This document shows, piece after piece, positions 1 to 5,848 of a stretch of DNA of 5,992 nucleotides. The notes below the pieces were generated by a model, which worked only from the letters and a program-made list of their open reading frames with translations, made no database searches and was not told the DNA's origin. Source of the stretch: Chloroflexota bacterium (GTDB lineage Bacteria > Chloroflexota > Anaerolineae > J102). The stretch is from positions 1 to 5,992 of the forward strand of contig JAADFV010000158.1 of the NCBI GenBank assembly GCA_013152695.1, read 5' to 3'. Each line of letters begins with the position of its first letter. The first letter of the stretch is position 1. Both the position numbers and the translations under genes were made by a program.

Positions 1-2
1 AT

Positions 3-674
3 GTCAAGAATGCAAAAACGGTGAAATTCGGTGACCTCGGCGTTGCCGGCGTCGGCAGTCGTGAAGAATGCCCCGAGGTCAACACCACCTATACCTTGAC
101 CGTCGTTGATCTATACAATGTTACAACCAAAAAGACGCTGACGATTACCGTAAACAAGGGTACGCCCACTGTCACACCGACGCCGACGGTAACCTACACC
201 CCCTGGCCTACGGCGACGCCCACCGCCACCTACACCCCCATTCCTACAAGAACACCAACCCCCACGCCTACAGTAACCCCCACAATAACTCCGACCTTTA
301 CGCCCGTACCCACGGCCACGCCAACGCCTTTCTTCATCCAATGGTCTGCCAGCCCCAACCTTTATCAAGGCCCTGGCCCCGAAATAACCATCACTTTCGT
401 CAACCAAAGCAGCGTTTCTGACGCCTTGCTGATGAATTTACAGGCCACGTCATTGCCTGCCGGTTGGACGGCAGAGCTCTGTGTGGGCGGTAGCTGTGGT
501 GGAGATAAGAGCACACCTAACCTGGCTCCCGGCGGCAGCGCTACAGTGAGCGTGAGCTTTAATCTGCCGCCTGAGGCCAAATCTGGAGATCAAGGTTCGG
601 TGGTATTGCAGGCCCACTCGGTGGCAGATTTCGATTTCTTGCTGCAGATTCCCATCACGGTGCAGGTGCCCTGA
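3..674 (+). CDS. Secreted/surface protein, C-terminal part: Ig-like domain, Thr-Pro linker, beta domain (5' partial)
   Basis: The reading frame is open to the left edge of the window, so the true start lies outside. A GTG at 21 is in frame but has no ribosome binding site and falls inside a domain, so I read it as an internal Val. The first ~50 residues (NAKTVKFGDLGV, then EECP and TTYTLTVVD) look like the end of an Ig-like beta domain often found in Chloroflexota surface proteins. A linker of about 56 residues made almost only of Thr and Pro follows (162-329). The last ~115 residues form a second beta-rich domain with LPAGW, LAPGGSATVSV and LPPEAKSGD, which resembles NEW3-type domains. It holds a Cys pair (ELCVGGSC) that could form a disulfide. 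No sorting motif or membrane anchor is seen at the C-terminus. The specific role cannot be told from this fragment; export is inferred from domain style. Confidence 0.8.
   Translation, partial: VKNAKTVKFGDLGVAGVGSREECPEVNTTYTLTVVDLYNVTTKKTLTITVNKGTPTVTPTPTVTYTPWPTATPTATYTPIPTRTPTPTPTVTPTITPTFTPVPTATPTPFFIQWSASPNLYQGPGPEITITFVNQSSVSDALLMNLQATSLPAGWTAELCVGGSCGGDKSTPNLAPGGSATVSVSFNLPPEAKSGDQGSVVLQAHSVADFDFLLQIPITVQVP
162..329 (+). repeat. Thr-Pro repeat-coding segment (linker)
   Basis: About 56 codons encode imperfect TPT/TPTP/TATP units with occasional Tyr, Trp, Ile, Val or Phe (for example TPTVTPTPTVTYTPWPTATP). The DNA is C-rich with repeated acc/acg/acc-ccc codon pairs but is not an exact tandem repeat. 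In exported proteins such segments act as extended, often O-glycosylated spacers between folded domains; glycosylation here is inference. Confidence 0.85.
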
Positions 675-731
675 ATCACCTTCTCCCTGCCCCAAATTTC
701 ACCGTCACGCCATCGAGGAAAAGAGACTGGA

Positions 732-1451
732 ATGGAACTGCAACTTGCTGTCGCCAAGATTCAAAAATATGCCATGAGTGAGTCGGGCGATACGGTCGAA
801 GTGGTGGAACGGCCCCATGGTGGGGTTTCGGTCGTCCTCGTCGATGGCCAGCGCAGTGGAAAATCGGCCAAGATCATCAGCAATTTGGTGGCGCGTAAAG
901 CCATCAGCCTGCTATCAGAAGGGGTCCGTGATGGCGCCACGGCCAGAGCCGCTCATGATTATTTACGCACGCATCGTGGCGGCAAAGTCAGTGCCGAGCT
1001 GATTATCCTCTCTGCAGACCTGGAGACAGGTACGATTGTCATCTCACGCAACTCTCATGCACCGGTCATGGTGCGGCAACAGGGCACATGGGAGCTGTTG
1101 GCTTCTCCTGCCGAAGCAGTGGGCATTTACCCCCGCACACGCCCCCACATCACCGAGGTACCCTTGCGTATCGGACTCATGGTAGTGGCCATGAGCGATG
1201 GCGTATGGCATGCAGGAGATCACCGGGGAACGCCCATCGATGTCCTGCAAGTGGTAGAGCAATTGCCCGCCACCTTGGGAGCTAAAGCAGTCGCCGACGA
1301 AATCCTGGCGCGGGCCTTGCAGCATGAACAGCACCGGCCCAGTGACGATTTGAGCGTCGTCGTCATGGCTGTCGGCGCCACCATGCTCGACGAGGTGCGT
1401 CGCATGCAGATGCGTTTACCCATTCCTCCCCGCCTGAGCAACCGCTGGTAA
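732..1451 (+). CDS. SpoIIE/PP2C-family serine/threonine protein phosphatase
   Basis: A 239-residue protein made of a single stand-alone catalytic domain, cytoplasmic, with no membrane segment, sensor domain or receiver. Family landmarks are visible in order: GGVSVVLVDGQRSG (residues 30-43) with the metal-binding Asp38-Gly39; a long helix region, then ELIILSADLETG (89-100); SRNSHAPVMV (105-114), equivalent to the N-x-G-H-x-P segment; MSDGVWHAG (154-162) with Asp156; and RPSDDLSVVVM (202-212) with Asp205/Asp206. These acidic residues bind the Mn/Mg ions used to remove phosphate from Ser/Thr in SpoIIE/RsbU/RsbX-type enzymes. The substrate is unknown: no anti-sigma factor, anti-anti-sigma factor or kinase gene lies in this window. 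Its size and lack of extra domains are closer to RsbX than RsbU. The ATG at 732 follows a purine-rich GAGGAAAAGAGA at 715-726, a usable though loosely spaced ribosome binding site. Confidence 0.85.
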   Translation: MELQLAVAKIQKYAMSESGDTVEVVERPHGGVSVVLVDGQRSGKSAKIISNLVARKAISLLSEGVRDGATARAAHDYLRTHRGGKVSAELIILSADLETGTIVISRNSHAPVMVRQQGTWELLASPAEAVGIYPRTRPHITEVPLRIGLMVVAMSDGVWHAGDHRGTPIDVLQVVEQLPATLGAKAVADEILARALQHEQHRPSDDLSVVVMAVGATMLDEVRRMQMRLPIPPRLSNRW

Positions 1452-1573
1452 CCGATTCCCACCACTCTCTTTGTTCTCTCCCTGCTGCCCTTTTCCGACC
1501 AGACTGCGATTGCCCGAGTTGGCTGGTAAGAAGCTATATTTCAGCCAGTGCCCACATCTTGACAACAACAATA
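1452..1573. other. Intergenic stretch without a gene
   Basis: I see no supportable gene here. It begins with a pyrimidine-rich tract (about 1456-1500). A 6-bp inverted repeat TGGCTG (1520-1525) / CAGCCA (1542-1547) has a 16-nt loop and no following T-run, so it is not a convincing terminator for the phosphatase gene. A perfect TTGACA occurs at 1559-1564, but the best -10 match (TACAAT, 1579-1584) is only 14 bp away, so a promoter for the P-loop gene is possible but weakly supported. Confidence 0.5.
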
Positions 1574-1645
1574 ACTTGTACAATTCGTGTGATTCGCTTG
1601 ATTTGTGCAATTCCTGAGAATCACCCCATTCGTGAAATCCGTGAT
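1574..1645. repeat. Degenerate 9-bp tandem repeat (ATTCGTGnn)
   Basis: Eight consecutive 9-bp units run without a phase slip: acttgtaca (1574), attcgtgtg (1583), attcgcttg (1592), atttgtgca (1601), attcctgag (1610), aatcacccc (1619), attcgtgaa (1628) and atccgtgat (1637). Two units match ATTCGTG exactly, three have one mismatch, and the first and the sixth are the most decayed. The array ends 8 bp before the ATG of the small P-loop gene. I recall similar ATTCGTG-type 9-mers in non-coding DNA of large-genome environmental bacteria, but cannot verify that here. The function is unknown. Confidence 0.75.
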
Positions 1646-1653
1646 TGCACTTC

Positions 1654-2037
1654 ATGGAGCCGTCTGAGACCGTGTTAATCAAAGTTGTTGGCATTTGCGG
1701 CAGCGGTAAGAGCACTCTTGCGGCAGGATTGCGAGCGCACGGCTACGATGCCCGTCAAGTCTCGCAAGAGCATTCAGGCGTCCCCGAATTATGGCGATGG
1801 CGGGGGAGGCCCGATGCTTTGGTCTACGTGGATGCCTCGAACGAAGTGGCGCGGGCGCGCTATCCTCATCTCGATTTGCATGATCGCTACTTGCAGCAAG
1901 AACGGCAGCGACTGCAGCAAGCGCGGCTCCATGCTGACTGCTACGTGCTCAGCGACGGCCTCTCTCCTGAGGAAGTATTGGCGCGGGTACTCGATTGTTT
2001 GAAGAAGAAAGGGCTGAGAGGCCAAAAAATCACATAG
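1654..2037 (+). CDS. Small P-loop NTPase / kinase-like protein of unknown function
   Basis: A 127-residue soluble protein. The Walker A motif GICGSGKST (residues 13-21) follows a hydrophobic beta strand (VLIKVV), as in AAA and nucleoside/shikimate-kinase-like folds. Further on, ALVYVD (55-60) is a likely central strand ending in an acidic residue. A charged helix DRYLQQERQRLQQARLHAD (77-95) could serve as a lid, followed by the strand CYVLS (96-100). The length is short for an adylate or nucleoside kinase (usually 160-220), so it is a minimal P-loop fold; phosphate acceptor and function are unknown. Start choice: an in-frame TGA lies at 1642-1644, so only TTG (1645) or ATG (1654) precede the P-loop. 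I prefer the ATG; neither has a visible Shine-Dalgarno. Translation may be weak or use a leaderless message. Confidence 0.75.
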   Translation: MEPSETVLIKVVGICGSGKSTLAAGLRAHGYDARQVSQEHSGVPELWRWRGRPDALVYVDASNEVARARYPHLDLHDRYLQQERQRLQQARLHADCYVLSDGLSPEEVLARVLDCLKKKGLRGQKIT

Positions 2038-2062
2038 CAGAGGGTGCGGCGCCTTCTCATAT

Positions 2063-2091
2063 TTGACACTTAGGTCGCCACAACCTATAAT
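2063..2091 (+). promoter_or_regulatory. Consensus sigma-70 promoter of secDF
   Basis: A perfect -35 box TTGACA (2063-2068) and a perfect -10 box TATAAT (2086-2091) are separated by the optimal 17 bp. The expected transcription start is near 2098, giving a leader of about 65 nt before secD. It lies just after the P-loop gene's stop codon, so secDF can be transcribed independently of upstream genes. Confidence 0.85.
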
Positions 2092-2105
2092 CGATTGGTT
2101 TGAGA

Positions 2106-2144
2106 CGTAGATCACCTGTCTACGGCAGATCTTCTGTTTATCTG
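2106..2144 (+). promoter_or_regulatory. secDF mRNA leader with competing hairpins
   Basis: Two local stems can form: CGTAGA (2106-2111) with TCTACG (2119-2124), loop 7 nt; and CAGAT (2126-2130) with ATCTG (2140-2144), loop 9 nt. An alternative pairing AGATC (2109-2113) with GATCT (2128-2132) would exclude both. The second stem ends 7 nt before the ribosome binding site. No known riboswitch class or arrest-peptide ORF is recognised; a regulatory role is speculative and the stems are short. Confidence 0.3.
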
Positions 2145-2151
2145 GAGAATG

Positions 2152-2157
2152 AAAGGA
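2152..2157 (+). promoter_or_regulatory. Ribosome binding site of secD
   Basis: AAAGGA lies 7 nt before the ATG at 2165 and fixes that start. It also argues against the overlapping ATG at 2149. Confidence 0.8.
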
Positions 2158-2164
2158 ACCATTC

Positions 2165-3517
2165 ATGCAGTCTTCTCGTAACAACATTACACTTCTCATC
2201 ATTATTCTTCTTGCCGCACTTGCCATTTATATTGCCTTGCCGATCCAGCACCCCACCTGGTTCAGCAAAATTGTGGCACCCCACCAACCGAGCGATACCG
2301 CCCTCGATCTACGATTGGGCCTGGACTTGCAGGGTGGAACACAAGTCCAGTTAGAAGCAGATCTGCCCCCTGGGCAGTCGGTCAGCCTCGAGGATATCGA
2401 GCGAGCCAAAGCTATTATCGAACGTCGTGTCAACGGCCTGGGCGTTGCGGAAGCTCTGGTGCAAACCAGTAATGACCGTATCATCGTTGCCCTTCCCGGC
2501 GTTGCCAATCCCGACGCTGCTATCGAGGCCTTACGCGGCACGGGCCAGCTCGAATTTGTGGAAATGGGACAAAATCCAGTGCCGCCCGGCACCAAGATTG
2601 TCACTTCCATCAATGCCAGCGACGCCACCACCAACACGGTCGTTTACAAAACGCTATTTACCGGCGATCTTCTGAAATCGGCCGATGTGGCGCGTGATCA
2701 GACCACGCAAGCGCCCTACATTGCCTTCGAACTCAAACCCGAGGGGGCCAAGATTTTTGGCGAATACACCGCCAATCACATTGGTGACTACGTGGCCATC
2801 GTCATGGACAAGACCGTGCTCTCAGCCCCGGTCATCCGCGCCGCCATCAGTGATCGTGGCATTATCGAAGGGAACTTCACACTGGAAGAAGCCCGTAATC
2901 TTGCCATTCAGATGCAGTATGGTGCTTTGCCCGTACCCCTGAAAGTGGTGGATGTCCGCACGGTTGGACCCTCCTTAGGGCAGGACTCGGTCAAATCCAG
3001 TGTCAAGGCCGGCACAATCGGCGTGCTGATCGTGCTTTTGTGGATGCTGATCTACTACCGGCTTTCTGGTTTCCTGGCGGATTTGGCTCTGATCACCTTT
3101 GCCGCCCTCAATATGTCGATTTATAAAATCATCCCCGTCACTCTTACCCTACCGGGCATCGCCGGTTTCTTGCTTACCACGGGGATGGCCGTCGACGCCA
3201 ATATTCTCATTTTTGAGCGTATGAAGGAGGAATTGCGTGCGGGACGCGCCCTTCCCAATGCCGTAGAAGCCGGTTTTGCTCGAGCCTGGACCTCGATTCT
3301 GGACTCGAACCTCTCTACGATCATCACGGCCATCATCCTCTATTACTTCGGCTCGAACTTTGGCGCCTCCATTGTGCAGGGCTTTGCCATTACACTGCTT
3401 TTGGGTGTGCTTATATCCATGTTCACGGCCGTTCTCGTCACCCGCACCTTGATGCGCTTTGTCGTCGGTCATTTTGCCGATCGTTTACAGCACCATCTTT
3501 CCTTGTTCGGTGCTTGA
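2165..3517 (+). CDS. secD: Protein translocase subunit SecD
   Basis: An inner-membrane RND-superfamily protein that with SecF forms the SecDF complex, which uses proton flow to pull exported proteins through SecYEG after the SecA-driven step. The 450 residues contain TM1 (about 8-28), a periplasmic domain with LGLDLQGGTQVQLE (51-64) and RRVNGLGV (87-94), then VGPSLGQDSVKSSVKAG (267-283) leading into TM2-TM6 (about 283-427). TM4 carries GMAVDANILIFER (340-352); its Asp344 matches the Asp needed for proton transport in characterised SecDF. It is much shorter than E. coli SecD (615 aa), because the first periplasmic domain is compact, which is usual outside Proteobacteria. All landmark motifs are intact. 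It is the first gene of the unit, with its own consensus promoter and Shine-Dalgarno, and is followed by secF after 54 bp. Confidence 0.96.
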   Translation: MQSSRNNITLLIIILLAALAIYIALPIQHPTWFSKIVAPHQPSDTALDLRLGLDLQGGTQVQLEADLPPGQSVSLEDIERAKAIIERRVNGLGVAEALVQTSNDRIIVALPGVANPDAAIEALRGTGQLEFVEMGQNPVPPGTKIVTSINASDATTNTVVYKTLFTGDLLKSADVARDQTTQAPYIAFELKPEGAKIFGEYTANHIGDYVAIVMDKTVLSAPVIRAAISDRGIIEGNFTLEEARNLAIQMQYGALPVPLKVVDVRTVGPSLGQDSVKSSVKAGTIGVLIVLLWMLIYYRLSGFLADLALITFAALNMSIYKIIPVTLTLPGIAGFLLTTGMAVDANILIFERMKEELRAGRALPNAVEAGFARAWTSILDSNLSTIITAIILYYFGSNFGASIVQGFAITLLLGVLISMFTAVLVTRTLMRFVVGHFADRLQHHLSLFGA

Positions 3518-3533
3518 TTCAACTCATCCATCG

Positions 3534-3543
3534 CCCTTCGGGG
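3534..3543 (+). other. Small UUCG-tetraloop hairpin between secD and secF
   Basis: CCC-TTCG-GGG would form a short but unusually stable C(UUCG)G tetraloop hairpin in the intercistronic RNA, with one further G-U pair. No T-run follows, so it is not a terminator. It might stabilise or space the message; it is short enough to be chance. Confidence 0.3.
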
Positions 3544-3571
3544 TATTCATTTAATACAGAAGTGTTGACTT

Positions 3572-4519
3572 ATGTTTAACATCGTCCAACATCGTCGCTG
3601 GTATTATCTTTTCTCCACCCTGGTGATTCTGCCCGGGCTGATTGCGATGATCTACTCCACTGCCACCATCGGCACCCCCTTCCGCCTTTCCATCGACTTT
3701 ACCGGTGGTTCGCTGTGGGAATTGCGTTTCTCCAAGCCTGTGGCTCCGGCAGAACTGATTAACGTGTTCAAGGATAACGGTATCGCTGATGTGAACGTAA
3801 ACACCATTGGCGATGATCGTACCCTGCTCGTGCGTACAGAAGAAATCTCACCCGAGCAGAAAACACAATTGCTGAAGGCAATCACTAAAAAATTCGATGA
3901 GCAACCGGTAGAACTGCAATTTCGCTCGGTGGGGCCCACCGTAGGACGGGAAGTAACACGCACCGCTTTCATTGCCGTGGTCCTCGCTTCCTTTGTGATC
4001 CTCGGTTTTATCACCTGGGCATTTCGTAATGTGGCCCATCCCGTGCGCTTTGGCGCCGCCGCCATTGTCGCCATGCTCCACGATGTTTTGGTCACTACCG
4101 GCGTATTCTCCATCATGGGCTTTGTTTCCGGTTGGGAAGTCGATGCCCTCTTCCTCACGGCATTGCTGACCGTTATCGGCTTTTCCGTACAGGACACCAT
4201 CGTCGTTTTCGACCGTATTCGTGAGAACAGCCGCCGGCGCCGCGGTGAGGATTTCGAGACAATTGCCAACCGTTCCCTACTCGAAACCATGCACCGTTCC
4301 ATGGCGACGCAGATCAACGCCATGTTCGTGATGATTGCGCTCCTCCTCTTCGGTGGCGTCACCATTCACCAGTTTATTGCCACCATGCTGATTGGTCTCC
4401 TCAGTGGTACTTACTCCTCCATCTTTACGGCCACACCGTTACTGGTCTCCTGGGAAAAGGGCGACTTGAATTTGCTCCGTCGTTTTCGCGGGGAAAAGCG
4501 CCGTGCTGCCGTAGCTTAA
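3572..4519 (+). CDS. secF: Protein translocase subunit SecF
   Basis: The partner of SecD in the proton-driven SecDF complex. The 315 residues match the usual SecF length. TM1 (about 12-29) is followed by IDFTGGSLWEL (41-51), a small periplasmic domain (about 55-118), VGPTVGRE (120-127), and a bundle of five more membrane segments. Conserved membrane motifs are AMLHDVLVTTGVFS (167-180), VIGFSVQDTIVVFDRIREN (201-219), in which Asp208 is the family's conserved membrane Asp, and YSSIFTATPLL (281-291). The C-terminus is short and basic (RRFRGEKRR), fitting the cytoplasm. The ATG at 3572 gives the expected N-terminus, but no clear Shine-Dalgarno precedes it; with only 54 bp after secD the two are surely co-transcribed, and translation may depend partly on ribosomes leaving secD. 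The operon ends in an intrinsic terminator. Confidence 0.96.
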   Translation: MFNIVQHRRWYYLFSTLVILPGLIAMIYSTATIGTPFRLSIDFTGGSLWELRFSKPVAPAELINVFKDNGIADVNVNTIGDDRTLLVRTEEISPEQKTQLLKAITKKFDEQPVELQFRSVGPTVGREVTRTAFIAVVLASFVILGFITWAFRNVAHPVRFGAAAIVAMLHDVLVTTGVFSIMGFVSGWEVDALFLTALLTVIGFSVQDTIVVFDRIRENSRRRRGEDFETIANRSLLETMHRSMATQINAMFVMIALLLFGGVTIHQFIATMLIGLLSGTYSSIFTATPLLVSWEKGDLNLLRRFRGEKRRAAVA

Positions 4520-4533
4520 TAGTTTTCTAGCAG

Positions 4534-4568
4534 AATCCCCTCCTCGGCACTTGAGGAGGGGATTTTTT
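4534..4568 (+). terminator. Rho-independent terminator of secDF
   Basis: A perfect 12-bp inverted repeat, AATCCCCTCCTC (4534-4545) with GAGGAGGGGATT (4553-4564), has a 7-nt loop GGCACTT. The T-run 4563-4568 follows directly. It sits 14 nt after the secF stop. On the minus strand no T-run follows the stem, so it is not clearly bidirectional and yccF has no obvious intrinsic terminator of its own. Confidence 0.95.
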
Positions 4569-4593
4569 ATGAAAGGAGGGTTTAGAAGAAAAA

Positions 4594-4962
4594 CTAGCGC
4601 AAATCACGCCCGAAGGGCATGAGAGAAAGGGGAATCAGCTTGAGGTGCTGTTTGGCGAAGGGAATGCCGACGATGGTGATGAAGAGAATAAAAGCGTGCA
4701 CAAGGTGGGCGACGGCAATCTCCCAGCCAAATAACACGAGCCAAATGACATTGAACAGGAGATTCAAGCCACTGTTGGCATCGCCGGTTTCGATCACCTT
4801 TTTACCAAAGGGGGCAAAGGTGGCGAAGCCTAGCTTGATTTGCTGCAAACCAAAAGGAATACCGATAATGGTGAGGCAGAGGACGACACCGCCAAAAATG
4901 TAGGCAAGGCCTGTAAGCAGACCCCCGAAGATCAACCAAATAATGTTACCAAGTAAGCTCAT
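4594..4962 (-). CDS. yccF: YccF-family inner membrane protein
   Basis: A 122-residue hydrophobic protein built from two copies of the YccF domain (formerly DUF307). Copy 1 spans about residues 6-53 and copy 2 about 71-118. Both begin N-x-I-W-L, contain a membrane segment ending TI(I/V)GIPF (31-37 and 96-102), and close with a PFG (51-53 and 116-118). About four membrane passes are likely. E. coli YccF is somewhat longer (148 aa); its biochemical function is not established, so only the family can be assigned. The start at 4962 is supported by a Shine-Dalgarno. It faces secDF tail to tail and lies 168 bp downstream of rluE on the same strand. Confidence 0.9.
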   Translation of the reverse strand: MSLLGNIIWLIFGGLLTGLAYIFGGVVLCLTIIGIPFGLQQIKLGFATFAPFGKKVIETGDANSGLNLLFNVIWLVLFGWEIAVAHLVHAFILFITIVGIPFAKQHLKLIPLSLMPFGRDLR

Positions 4963-4972
4963 GGGTTTATAG

Positions 4973-4978
4973 TCCCTC
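4973..4978 (-). promoter_or_regulatory. Ribosome binding site of yccF
   Basis: Read on the minus strand, GAGGGA lies 10 nt before the ATG at 4962. Upstream of it the leader is a long pyrimidine-rich tract (plus-strand purines at about 4981-5020). Confidence 0.65.
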
Positions 4979-5130
4979 GTGATGAGAACAATGGATGGGG
5001 AAAAGGAGAAGAGGAGTGGGTATTTCTTTATTTTATACGCAAAAGTACCCTCCTGAGTCGCGGATTTCAGGTAATTCTGCGGCTTTGCCTGAGCTCTTTT
5101 CGGGATGAAGACTTTCGCTCTGCCACACCG

Positions 5131-5781
5131 TTAGCGACGAGGCCGCGAGCGCCGGGAGCGAGATCTGGATGCTTTGTGGGGAAGTGTCGGCCGGTCGGGA
5201 TCCAGACCCAGAGCCCGGAAGAGGCGTCGCCGCTCCTCCTCGCGCAAATCTCGCCACTGGCCCGGCTGCAAGTCAGCCAACTGCAGGGGACCAATGGCCA
5301 CGCGCACCAATCGCAAAGTGGGGAGGCCCACGGCCGCGGTCATGCGCCGCACCTGTCGTTTGCGACCCTCGCGGATGGTAATACGGAGCCACGGTGTAGG
5401 ATGGTAATCTCGCACCGGCCGCGGGGGCAGAGAAGGAGGCTCGTGCAGCAAAGTGACTTCTGCCGGCGCCGTGCGTTGCCCTTTGATGACGACACCCCGG
5501 CGCAAGGGCTCCAGGACGCTCTCATCCGGCCAGCCTCCCACCGCCTCGACCTGCACGAGATAAGTTTTGGGCAGTTTCCAGCGCGGGTGTGTCACGCGGT
5601 GAATGATGACGCCATCGTTGCTGAGGAGCAGCAGGCCCTCACTATCCCGGTCGAGGCGGCCGGCCGCGTACACATTGGGGATGTCGATGTAATCGGCAAG
5701 CGTGGCCCGCCCTTCGGCATCCGAGAATTGCGTAAGTACGTCGTAAGGTTTGTAAAAAAGGAGATAGCGGTGGGATGGCAT
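5131..5781 (-). CDS. rluE: 23S rRNA pseudouridine synthase, RluE type (RsuA/RluB/E/F family)
   Basis: Converts a uridine of 23S rRNA to pseudouridine; E. coli RluE acts at U2457 near the peptidyl transferase centre. The 216 residues match RluE (217 aa), and like RluE it has no N-terminal S4 RNA-binding domain. Near the N-terminus YLLFYKPYDVLTQFSD (6-21) is a strong RluE signature. The catalytic motif GRLDRDSEGLLLLSNDG (41-57) contains the nucleophile Asp44. KTYLVQVE (72-79) and WLRITIREGRKRQVRRM (131-147), then VGLPTLRLVRVAIGPLQL (151-168), complete the fold. Residues after about 195 form an Arg/Ser-rich tail (SRSRRSRPRR), probably an RNA-binding extension. The ATG at 5781 gives the expected N-terminus but lacks a clear Shine-Dalgarno. 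The exact modified position is inferred from similarity. Confidence 0.92.
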   Translation of the reverse strand: MPSHRYLLFYKPYDVLTQFSDAEGRATLADYIDIPNVYAAGRLDRDSEGLLLLSNDGVIIHRVTHPRWKLPKTYLVQVEAVGGWPDESVLEPLRRGVVIKGQRTAPAEVTLLHEPPSLPPRPVRDYHPTPWLRITIREGRKRQVRRMTAAVGLPTLRLVRVAIGPLQLADLQPGQWRDLREEERRRLFRALGLDPDRPTLPHKASRSRSRRSRPRR

Positions 5782-5848
5782 GAAATTAGAAGCGACAGAG
5801 CAGGAGAAAGGAGAAGTGATGATGATCTTTGCTCATCCTCGGGTCGGT

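Noticed and set aside
111..407. Gly/Arg-rich minus-strand frame opposite the Thr-Pro linker
   Set aside because: It is simply the reverse complement of Thr/Pro codons (GGN/CGN), not an independent gene.
1559..1584. Promoter for the P-loop gene: TTGACA (1559) with TACAAT (1579)
   Set aside because: Spacing is only 14 bp, below the working range of about 16-18 bp; kept only as a remark on the intergenic region.
1574..1645. CRISPR array or tRNA at the 9-bp repeat
   Set aside because: Units are far too short and contiguous with no spacers for CRISPR, and no cloverleaf pairing is present.
2011..2029. GGC..GCC hairpin near the 3' end of the P-loop gene as a terminator
   Set aside because: Only a 3-bp stem inside the coding region, followed by A rather than T on the plus strand.
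2149..2181. A 10-codon upstream ORF (ATG at 2149) overlapping the secD start, as a possible leader peptide
   Set aside because: Its only candidate Shine-Dalgarno (GGAG, 2144-2147) is 1 nt from the ATG, and the peptide shows no arrest-like sequence; the AAAGGA fits secD itself.
2100..2354. TTG-initiated 84-residue frame overlapping the secD leader and 5' end
   Set aside because: Out of frame with secD, no ribosome binding site, composition is that of a frame-shifted shadow of SecD.
3652..4365. Long 237-codon minus-strand open frame inside secF
   Set aside because: Fully antisense to a clearly real secF, low-complexity Ser/Thr/Arg composition with no recognisable domain and no ribosome binding site considered convincing.
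5030..5045. Minus-strand promoter for yccF with a TATAAA-like -10 in the AT-rich patch
   Set aside because: The -10-like match is good but no acceptable -35 lies 16-18 bp upstream; AT-richness alone is not enough.
5067..5092. TCAGG/CCTGA inverted repeat downstream of rluE as a terminator
   Set aside because: Five-bp stem with a 16-nt loop and no T-run on the minus strand.
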